DNA of 64,000 bases, from contig JAIKWY010000044.1 of NCBI GenBank assembly GCA_024684395.1, positions 1 through 64,000 on the forward strand, given 5' to 3'. The notes beneath the pieces were generated by a model that was not told where the DNA came from, searched no databases, and was given only the letters and a program-made list of their open reading frames with translations. Positions within the stretch are counted from its first letter, which is position 1. The number at the start of each line of letters is the position of its first letter. Below are positions 58,257-64,000 of the stretch, piece after piece. The position numbers were made by a program, and so were the translations under genes. Origin of the DNA: Oscillospiraceae bacterium. Its GTDB lineage: Bacteria; Bacillota; Clostridia; Oscillospirales; Ruminococcaceae.

Positions 58257-58352
58257 AAACACCGGAGAACTGCACAGGAGCAGCTTTAGCTGCGATGGCT
58301 TAAAATGCTTAGCATTGTTCCCTTTGCGAAGCATTGGGAACAAGCGGTCACC
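58257..58352 (-). repeat. Intergenic repeat family R, copy 4 (inverted)
   Basis: Read on the minus strand: TTCCCAATGCTTCGCAAAGGGAA, interrupted by one copy-specific change, then CATCGCAGCTAAAGCTGCTCC and GTGCAGTTCTCCGGTGTTTCAGA in parts. It is closest to the copy at 23996. With copy 3 it brackets the array in opposite orientation. Confidence 0.7.
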
Positions 58353-58485
58353 GAAGCAGTGCATCTTCAATCTTCGGAGCAGGACGGATCCAACGTCACG
58401 TTGGATGCGCAGTAGCGCTGCTATCAAAAAGAACAGCGAAACAGCGTGTATTTCCCGCCAAAATGCCGAACTTTCCGCAAAAACC
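58353..58485. other. Remainder of the 1.5-kb noncoding gap
   Basis: A 9-bp palindrome ATCCAACGT-C-ACGTTGGAT lies near 58388-58406, with no ORF or clear RNA gene. Bases 57231-57290 and 57796-57898 likewise show no gene. Confidence 0.5.
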
Positions 58486-58514
58486 TTGCAATTTCAGGGG
58501 CTTTGTGCTATACT
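58486..58514 (+). promoter_or_regulatory. Promoter of typA
   Basis: TTGCAA (58486-58491), a 17-bp spacer and TATACT (58509-58514). Confidence 0.75.
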
Positions 58515-58559
58515 GTTAAGGATGTAACAAACCCGGAAACTGAAAGGACGCATAGCTAT

Positions 58560-60380
58560 ATGATCAGAGAAAACCTCAGAAATATCGCCATTATTGCACA
58601 CGTTGACCACGGCAAGACGACCCTTGTGGACGAAATGCTCAAGCAGGGCGGCGTGTTCCGTGAGAACCAGGCTGTTGCCGAGCGTGTCATGGACTCCAAC
58701 GACATCGAGCGTGAGCGTGGCATCACCATCCTTGCCAAGAATACCGCCGTCAAGTACGGCGATGTGAAGATCAACATCATCGACACCCCCGGCCATGCCG
58801 ATTTCGGCGGCGAGGTAGAGCGTGTGCTCTCGATGGTGGACGGCGTTATCCTCCTGGTAGACGCCGCAGAGGGTCCCATGCCCCAGACCCGCTTCGTGCT
58901 GTCCAAGGCACTCGAAATGGGTCACAAGATCATCATTGTTGTCAACAAGATCGACCGCCCGGATGCCCGTCTGGACGAGATCGCCGACGAGGTACAGCTC
59001 CTGCTCCTCGACCTGGATGCCGATGATGAGCAGCTCGAAAGCCCGATCCTCTACTGCTCCGGCAGAGCGGGCACCGCATCCCTCGACAAGGACGTAGAGG
59101 GCGAGGATCTCACCCCCCTGTTCGAGACCATCCTCTCCTACATCGAGCCGCCGCAGGGCGAGCCGGAGGAGCCCTTCCAGATGCTCGTTTCTTCCATTGA
59201 TTATAATGACTATGTAGGTCGTATCGCTGTCGGCAGGATCAGCCGTGGCAGCGTCAAGGTCGGTCAGCAGATCACCGTTGTCAATGCCAATGATCCCGAG
59301 AAGAAGAACGCCGCCAAGATCGTCTCCCTCGCCCAGATGGAGGGTCTGAACCAGGTGAACACCGAGACCGCAACGGTCGGCGACATCGTCATCCTGTCCG
59401 GTATTGCGGACATCACCATCGGCGATACCATCTGCGCACCGGAAGCCCCGGATGCCATCCCCTTCACCCACATCAGCGAGCCCACGATGGAGATGACCTT
59501 CTCTGTCAATGATTCGCCGTTTGCAGGGCGTGAGGGCAAGTTCGTCACCTCCCGTCAGCTGCGTGACCGTCTGTTCAAGGAGCTGCTGCGGGATGTATCC
59601 CTCCGTGTGACCGAGACCGACAGCACCGATTCGTTCAGCGTGGCAGGCCGTGGCGAGATGCACCTGTCCATCCTGGTGGAAAACATGCGCCGTGAGGGCT
59701 ATGAGCTCTCCGTTTCCACGCCCCGTGTGCTCTACAAGACCATTGACGGCAAGCTCTATGAGCCGCAGGAGCTGCTCGTTGTGGACGTGCCGGAGGAATG
59801 TGTCGGCACCGTCATGGAGAAGATGGGCACCCGCAAGGGCGAGCTCCAGTCCATGCAGCCGCAGGGCAGCCGCACCAAGCTCGAATTTCTCATCCCGTCG
59901 AGAGGTCTGTTCGGCTACAAGAGCGAGTTCCTGACCAACACCCGTGGTGAGGGCATCATGAGCAGCGTTTTCGACAGCTATATCCCCTACAAGGGCGACA
60001 TCCCGAGACGGAGCACCGGCTCCCTCATCTGCCACGAGAGCGGCGAAGCCGTGACCTATGGTCTGTACAATGCGCAGGAAAGAGGTACCCTCTTCATCGG
60101 CGCAGGTGTGCCGGTCTATGAAGGCATGGTCGTAGGCGTTTCCCCGAAGGCGGAGGATCTGGTTGTCAACGTCTGCAAGAGAAAGCACCTGACGAATACC
60201 CGTGCATCCGGTTCGGATGATGCGCTGCGTCTGGTACCGCCGAGGATCATGAGCCTGGAGGATTGTCTGGAGTTCCTTGCCGATGATGAGCTGCTCGAAG
60301 TCACCCCCAAGAGCCTGCGCATCCGCAAGAGAGTGCTCGACAACAGCCTGAGAGCGAAGCAGAGAGGTAAGAAAGCATGA
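58560..60380 (+). CDS. typA: Ribosome-associated GTPase TypA/BipA
   Basis: This translational GTPase related to EF-G (606 aa) acts in ribosome assembly at stress or low temperature. The G domain has [34 protein letters not shown] and NKIDRP. Domains II, III and V follow, and the TypA-specific C terminus includes [26 protein letters not shown] 58560 follows GAAAGGACG; earlier in-frame sequence belongs to the promoter region. The LRR lipoprotein gene overlaps its stop. Confidence 0.97.
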   Translation: MIRENLRNIAIIAHVDHGKTTLVDEMLKQGGVFRENQAVAERVMDSNDIERERGITILAKNTAVKYGDVKINIIDTPGHADFGGEVERVLSMVDGVILLVDAAEGPMPQTRFVLSKALEMGHKIIIVVNKIDRPDARLDEIADEVQLLLLDLDADDEQLESPILYCSGRAGTASLDKDVEGEDLTPLFETILSYIEPPQGEPEEPFQMLVSSIDYNDYVGRIAVGRISRGSVKVGQQITVVNANDPEKKNAAKIVSLAQMEGLNQVNTETATVGDIVILSGIADITIGDTICAPEAPDAIPFTHISEPTMEMTFSVNDSPFAGREGKFVTSRQLRDRLFKELLRDVSLRVTETDSTDSFSVAGRGEMHLSILVENMRREGYELSVSTPRVLYKTIDGKLYEPQELLVVDVPEECVGTVMEKMGTRKGELQSMQPQGSRTKLEFLIPSRGLFGYKSEFLTNTRGEGIMSSVFDSYIPYKGDIPRRSTGSLICHESGEAVTYGLYNAQERGTLFIGAGVPVYEGMVVGVSPKAEDLVVNVCKRKHLTNTRASGSDDALRLVPPRIMSLEDCLEFLADDELLEVTPKSLRIRKRVLDNSLRAKQRGKKA

Positions 60381-61066
60381 GAAAGACCGCATTGTTAGCA
60401 CTGCTGCTCCCCGCCGTGCTCCTGTGCGCTTGCAGCAAGGAGGAAGCAGAGAGCCGGGACGAGCAGAAGGAGGTCAACTCCCTTGTCAAGGAGTGGATGG
60501 CAGATGACAGCACCACCGAGCCTGTGAAGGCTGCCTCCGAGGACATCGACGCCGGCGCAACGCCGCTCGATCATTTTGAATATACCGTTCGTGAGGATGG
60601 TTCCGCAGCCATCCTGAAATACAAGGGCTCCGACACGGAGGTCGTCATCACCTCCCACATCGGCGAAGCACCCGTGACCGAGATCGGGCAGTATGCCTTT
60701 GAAGCGGCATGGGACATCGAGACCATCACCCTGCCGGAGAGCATCACGGTCATCGGCGAGCAGGCGTTCCTCGACTGCGACAGCATGACCTCCATCAACA
60801 TCCCGGAGGGCGTGACCAAGCTCCAGCGTGCGACCTTTGCAGGATGCAGCTCCCTGACCGAGCTGACGATCCCGGCATCCGTCACCGAGACGCAGGAGGA
60901 AATGCTTGCCGGCTGCCAGCTCACGGATCTGTATGTCCTGAACCCCGACCTGACCTACCAGAGCTGGGGGCTCGAAGACCTCGACCCCAAGTGTACCATC
61001 CATGCACCGGAGGGTGCGGCGATCCTCCAGTGGGCGAATGACAACGGTTTCCCGACCGCACAGTAA
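60377..61066 (+). CDS. BspA-type leucine-rich-repeat lipoprotein, 229 aa
   Basis: There is a signal peptide with lipobox LCAC (Cys near residue 19) and an acidic linker, then four to five BspA-type repeats (VTEIGQYAFEAAWDIETITLPESITVIGEQAF and following), ending in a C-terminal cap (CTIHAPEGAAILQWANDNGF). It is anchored outside the membrane and could bind host or carbohydrate surfaces. The ATGA overlap couples it to typA, an odd functional pairing. It is related in repeat type to the larger protein at 3933. Confidence 0.88.
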   Translation: MRKTALLALLLPAVLLCACSKEEAESRDEQKEVNSLVKEWMADDSTTEPVKAASEDIDAGATPLDHFEYTVREDGSAAILKYKGSDTEVVITSHIGEAPVTEIGQYAFEAAWDIETITLPESITVIGEQAFLDCDSMTSINIPEGVTKLQRATFAGCSSLTELTIPASVTETQEEMLAGCQLTDLYVLNPDLTYQSWGLEDLDPKCTIHAPEGAAILQWANDNGFPTAQ

Positions 61067-61072
61067 AACAAC

Positions 61073-61107
61073 AGACCTCTGCACCCAACATGCAGAGGTC
61101 TTGTTTT
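61073..61107 (+). terminator. Terminator of typA-LRR operon
   Basis: An 11-bp stem AGACCTCTGCA / TGCAGAGGTCT with a CCCAACA loop, followed by TGTTTT. Confidence 0.88.
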
Positions 61108-61128
61108 ATCTCTCTCAAAATGAAAAAA

Positions 61129-61212
61129 GATGCAGGTGCAGGAGGCTCAGCCTCCTGCCGAGGAGGGGTTAGGGAGGGCGAGCAGCCCTCCCTAAGTCGG
61201 CGATAGCCGACA
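61129..61212 (-). repeat. Palindromic intergenic repeat, family P, copy 4
   Basis: Read on the minus strand: GGCTATCGCC; AGGGAGGGCT...CGCCCTCCCT; GCAGGAGGCT/AGCCTCCTGC; tail CACCTGCATCTT. It begins 4-5 nt after the rnhA stop. Confidence 0.85.
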
Positions 61213-61216
61213 ATAT

Positions 61217-61654
61217 TTACTTATACTTCTGCGATTCCATGACCGCAAGCCTGTCACAGCGTTCATTCTCCGGATGTCCCATATGCCCGTGAACCCAGAC
61301 GAACGTGACCTTGTGCGTTTCCAGAAGCGGCAGCAGTTGCTCCCAGAGATCGACATTGAGCGCCGGTTTCTTGTCGGACTTGACCCAGCCGCGCTTCTGC
61401 CAGCCGTAGACCCAGCCCTTGTTGATGCTGTCGCAGACATACTTGCTGTCGGTCGTGAGGGTGACAGCGCAGGGCTCCTTCAGGGCTTTGAGCCCCTCAA
61501 TGACAGCCGTCAGCTCCATGCGGTTGTTGGTGGTCTTTGCCTCGCCGCCGGAGAGCTCCTTCTCGATCGCACCGAAGCGCAGGATCGTCCCCCAGCCACC
61601 CGGCCCCGGATTGCCGGAGCAGGCACCGTCTGTAAAAATCAGAACTTGTTTCAT
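61217..61654 (-). CDS. rnhA: Ribonuclease HI
   Basis: This enzyme cuts RNA in RNA-DNA hybrids. The 145-aa type 1 enzyme has catalytic acids in [17 protein letters not shown] (Asp), [13 protein letters not shown] (Glu), LTTDSKYV (Asp) and [12 protein letters not shown] (Asp), with the basic protrusion [14 protein letters not shown]. The ribosome site is GAAAGGAAG. It is transcribed downstream of the four DUF3592-like genes. Confidence 0.96.
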   Translation of the reverse strand: MKQVLIFTDGACSGNPGPGGWGTILRFGAIEKELSGGEAKTTNNRMELTAVIEGLKALKEPCAVTLTTDSKYVCDSINKGWVYGWQKRGWVKSDKKPALNVDLWEQLLPLLETHKVTFVWVHGHMGHPENERCDRLAVMESQKYK

Positions 61655-61673
61655 AACGTACTTCCTTTCGTCA

Positions 61674-62099
61674 TTACCCTACCCGGAACGCTCCGATGAG
61701 CCGGATGAGCGTTACGATCAGCCAGATCACGCCGCCCACGATCATGGCGACCCCGGCAGCCAGACAGTACCGGCTCCGCTTCGCTGCTTTGGTCGAACGG
61801 ATCTGCTCCGGGTCCTCCGGATTGATATGGATGACCGCTTCATCGCCCACATTGCCGAGCGTTTCCTCTGCGCTGTACTCCCGCTCGAAGGTCTTGCCGT
61901 TCCAGGTATAGCGCAGTACATAGTAATAGTGATAGCCGGTGCGGCTCCGGAAGCGCTGTGCTTCGAGCAGCGTCGCCGTGACGCTCTCCGTACAGACCTC
62001 TTCCTCCCGGCGCAGGATCCGGCTGGATACCACCGCCATAACACCCGCCGCCATCAGAAAGACGGATGATACAAAATGCATGATATTGACCGGCTGCAT
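61674..62099 (-). CDS. DUF3592-like membrane protein 1
   Basis: In 141 aa it has an N-terminal helix ([18 protein letters not shown]), an outer beta-rich domain and a C-terminal helix ([23 protein letters not shown]). The hallmark is [15 protein letters not shown]...[15 protein letters not shown]...[17 protein letters not shown], typical of DUF3592. Four diverged copies lie in a row, all on the minus strand. The function is unknown. Confidence 0.82.
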   Translation of the reverse strand: MQPVNIMHFVSSVFLMAAGVMAVVSSRILRREEEVCTESVTATLLEAQRFRSRTGYHYYYVLRYTWNGKTFEREYSAEETLGNVGDEAVIHINPEDPEQIRSTKAAKRSRYCLAAGVAMIVGGVIWLIVTLIRLIGAFRVG

Positions 62100-62118
62100 A
62101 CCATTTACCTCCCCCGGA

Positions 62119-62535
62119 TCACGGATTCCAGCCCAGCTCTGCGACCAGACAGAACACGCCGATCACGATCAGTGCGATCCCGAGCAGCAGATCGGCATAG
62201 CCCTGCAAGTCCTCGACATTGGAGAACATATACTGCGGATGCGCCGGGTCTGTGTAGACATCGAGCAAGTCGCCCATGCCGCCGACATCGTTCATCGTCC
62301 GGAAGTCGGCAGTATGTGCCTCGCCCTCCCAGAAATAGCGCACCGTGTAGCGGTAGCGGGTGGCCCGGCGCAGCTTCTTGATCTTCACAGCGATGATCTC
62401 GCCCGTGACAGGTGCCGTGCAGTGCTTCTCCCGCTGCTTCCGCAGGAAATACCGCACGAGCTGCCAGCCGCCCCCGATGAAGAAGATACCCGATACCAAC
62501 AGCAAGACCAGCAGATCTTCAATGCTCATCTCCAC
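62119..62535 (-). CDS. DUF3592-like membrane protein 2
   Basis: In 138 aa it has the same layout: helix (LLVLLLVSGIFFIGGGW), basic stretch, domain with TGEIIAVKIKKLRRATRYRYTVRYFWEGEAHTADF and DVYTDPAHPQYMF, then helix (ADLLLGIALIVIGVFCLVAEL). It is the second of the four tandem paralogues. The function is unknown. Confidence 0.8.
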   Translation of the reverse strand: MEMSIEDLLVLLLVSGIFFIGGGWQLVRYFLRKQREKHCTAPVTGEIIAVKIKKLRRATRYRYTVRYFWEGEAHTADFRTMNDVGGMGDLLDVYTDPAHPQYMFSNVEDLQGYADLLLGIALIVIGVFCLVAELGWNP

Positions 62536-62545
62536 ACCTCTTTTG

Positions 62546-62953
62546 TCAGTTCCAGAAAAGACCGGCGATCATCCAGATCACGCCCGTAGCGATCATCCCG
62601 ATGCCCAGCACCAGATGACCGAATGCTGACCCCTCGCCGCAGTCCACCCGGATCTTCTGTGGGTGCATGGGGTCGATATGGATCACGGTCTCCTCATTCG
62701 CCTCGCCATAGGATGTGATCGCGCTGAAATCTGTAGTGATCCGCTCGCCCTCCCATTCATAGCGCAGCCTGTAGAAATATTTGTAGCCGTTGCGCCGCTT
62801 GACACGCCCCACATCGACAATGGTCGCCGTCACGGGGATGATACAGTCCCGCATATCACGCTTCTGGCGGTGATTCTCCCAGATCAGCGCGCCGCCCCAG
62901 ATGAAAAAGATGCACGATGGCAGCATCATGGCCATCAATTTTACAAAGCTCAT
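62546..62953 (-). CDS. DUF3592-like membrane protein 3
   Basis: In 135 aa it has an N-terminal helix (MAMMLPSCIFFIWGGALIW), TATIVDVGRVKRRNGYKYFYRLRYEWEGERITTDF, ETVIHIDPMHPQKIRVD and a C-terminal helix (LVLGIGMIATGVIWMIAGLFW). It lies 10 bp before the second paralogue. The function is unknown. Confidence 0.82.
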   Translation of the reverse strand: MSFVKLMAMMLPSCIFFIWGGALIWENHRQKRDMRDCIIPVTATIVDVGRVKRRNGYKYFYRLRYEWEGERITTDFSAITSYGEANEETVIHIDPMHPQKIRVDCGEGSAFGHLVLGIGMIATGVIWMIAGLFWN

Positions 62954-62968
62954 CTGCGTCGCCTCCGA

Positions 62969-63373
62969 TCAGATACAGCAGAACCATACCATGAGCCCCC
63001 CGTGAATGATCACCACGACACCCAAAAGCATAAACAGGATGGCTTTGGGAAGGTTGGTCGGTGTTCTGTAACGCTCCGGATGTGTCGGGTTGATGTAAAT
63101 GGCCGTTTCCTCAGTCGCATGCCCGAGAAAAGCCTCTGTCTTAATGTCGATCTTATGCGTTTCGCCGCCGAATTCGTATTCCAGCGTATAGGCATTGCAT
63201 TCGTTAACCTTGGATTCGCCGCCCCATTTGGTATAGCGAGTGCCCTCTACGGTGTAAAAGGAAATGATACGGGCAAGTACCCGTTCAGTGCAGCCGAGAT
63301 GCATTCGCAGCTTCAGGATACCATGCACCAGGAGCAGCACCCCGATGAATGTATAGACAATGAAACCGCCCAT
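62969..63373 (-). CDS. DUF3592-like membrane protein 4
   Basis: In 134 aa it has helix (FIVYTFIGVLLLVHGILKL), ERVLARIISFYTVEGTRYTKWG, YTLEYEFGGETHKID, ETAIYINPTHPERYRTP and a C-terminal helix (AILFMLLGVVVIIHGGLMVWF). It is the first of the tandem set in transcription order and starts 3 bp after the ychF stop, so it is cotranscribed with ychF. The function is unknown. Confidence 0.82.
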   Translation of the reverse strand: MGGFIVYTFIGVLLLVHGILKLRMHLGCTERVLARIISFYTVEGTRYTKWGGESKVNECNAYTLEYEFGGETHKIDIKTEAFLGHATEETAIYINPTHPERYRTPTNLPKAILFMLLGVVVIIHGGLMVWFCCI

Positions 63374-63376
63374 CGT

Positions 63377-64000
63377 TTATACGTTGAACCGGAACTCCAC
63401 AATATCGCCGTCCTGCATCACATACTCCTTGCCCTCAAGGCGGAGCAGACCCTGCTCACGGGCAGCCGCCATGCTGCCGCACTTCTCGAGGTCGGAGAAT
63501 GCCACGATCTCGGCACGGATGAAGCCCTTCTCGAAGTCGGTATGGATCTTGCCGGCTGCCTGCGGTGCCTTGGTGCCCTTGGTGATCGTCCAGGCACGCA
63601 CCTCCTGCTTGCCGGCGGTCAGGAACGAGATGAGCCCCAGCAGGCTGTAGCCCGTCTGGATGATACGGTTCAGACCGGACTCCTCCAGCCCCAGCTCTTC
63701 GAGGAACATCGCCTTGTCCTCGTCGCTCATGTCGGAGATCTCCGCTTCGGTCTGTGCGCAGATGGGCAGCACGGCAGCGTGCTCCTCCTCGGCGATCGCC
63801 TTGACCGCCTGGAAATGCTGCTGGTTCGCCAGGTCGCCGGTGAAATCTGCCTCGCAGAGATTCGCCGCATAGATGACAGGCTTTGCCGACAGCAGCGGTG
63901 TGTCGGTCATGAACTCCTTCTCGTCATCGGTCATGTCAAAGCTGCGGGCGGACTTGCCCTCTTCGAGATGTGCCAGCAGACGCTCGAAGAAATCCACCTG
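63377..64000 (-). CDS. ychF: Ribosome-binding ATPase YchF, C-terminal part (gene runs off the right edge)
   Basis: The 207 residues in view are the C-terminal part of the OLA1/YchF protein. KPVIYAANLCEADF ends the G domain (the NxxE-type specificity region typical of YchF), followed by LGLEESGLNRIIQTGYSLLGLISFLTAGKQEVRAWTI and the TGS domain (AAGKIHTDFEKGFIRAEIVAFSDL...GDIVEFRFNV). YchF binds ATP and ribosomes and responds to redox stress. The N-terminal P-loop lies beyond base 64000. Confidence 0.94.
   Translation of the reverse strand, partial: QVDFFERLLAHLEEGKSARSFDMTDDEKEFMTDTPLLSAKPVIYAANLCEADFTGDLANQQHFQAVKAIAEEEHAAVLPICAQTEAEISDMSDEDKAMFLEELGLEESGLNRIIQTGYSLLGLISFLTAGKQEVRAWTITKGTKAPQAAGKIHTDFEKGFIRAEIVAFSDLEKCGSMAAAREQGLLRLEGKEYVMQDGDIVEFRFNV

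Noticed and set aside
57054-58352. Insertion sequence or transposon with transposase
   Set aside because: Terminal inverted repeats exist but there is no transposase or recombinase ORF; at most a nonautonomous element, reported as a finding instead.
58494-60401. 635-codon minus-strand frame opposite typA
   Set aside because: Complete antisense of a universally conserved GTPase; no initiation signal.

Overview
The window looks like core chromosome of a Gram-positive gut or rumen anaerobe of the Ruminococcaceae/Oscillospiraceae (Ruminococcus-like). The reasons are: clean sigma-A promoters with 17-bp spacers; AGGAGG-type ribosome sites; a CIRCE/HrcA heat-shock operon; a T-box leader; a YtrA-type GntR/ABC operon; KtrAB; a lone MsmK/UgpC-type sugar-ABC ATPase; BspA-type leucine-rich-repeat proteins; and a secreted protein ending in a type I dockerin, the mark of cellulosome or amylosome builders. 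The G+C content is fairly high. No phage, transposase, CRISPR array or defence island was seen. The species cannot be named from the sequence alone.

Layout, left to right. 1-220: tandem promoters and a boxA-like leader, probably for an rRNA operon just outside the left edge. 270-1620: a lipoprotein and a four-tRNA operon (Val, Asp, Phe, Gly). 1785-7653: recG, a BspA-like LRR protein, fakA and its Asp23-family partner. 7856-13057: hrcA-grpE-dnaK-dnaJ under CIRCE. 13149-16443: a PrsW-like protease, an EcsC-like protein and T-box(Cys)-cysS. 16554-22624: two cyclophilins, a membrane protein, murA and a large lipoprotein. 22737-24871: walJ-rlmH and a radical SAM gene. 25753-29830: a GntR/ABC operon. 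30005-38411: an esterase lipoprotein, proS, ktrBA, a GH3 lipoprotein, and HD, hotdog and CYTH proteins. 38459-40841: a dockerin protein and a VanY-like peptidase. 41161-47864: a 38-residue membrane peptide, murD, two M42 peptidases, acyltransferases and a methionine gamma-lyase-family protein. 49040-53408: an ABC ATPase, a pseudouridine synthase, small membrane proteins, nrdR and a TIM-barrel protein. 53744-57053: paaK, then a zinc-ribbon/TPM-like pair. 57054-58559: a 1.5-kb noncoding structured-repeat region. 58560-64000: typA, an LRR lipoprotein, rnhA, four DUF3592-like paralogues and part of ychF.

The least explained feature is 57.29-58.21 kb. It holds an array of exact 81-bp units in two sequence families that face each other, each unit with inverted-repeat arms. 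The array lies between 34-bp imperfect terminal inverted repeats and is flanked by oppositely oriented copies of an intergenic repeat (family R). Other copies of R sit directly after stop codons at 23.996 and 48.711 kb. At 24.0 kb the repeat appears to have captured a 47-bp copy of the start of the next gene. Several other hairpin-rich repeat families (named P, Q and S here) lie between genes, and their stems keep pairing although their sequences differ, which suggests selection on structure.

Likely regulatory links: the palindrome GTACTA-N7-TAGTAC is shared by the GntR/ABC promoter and the promoter of a distant membrane-protein gene, so they may form one regulon. All calls come from reading the sequence; no database search was run.
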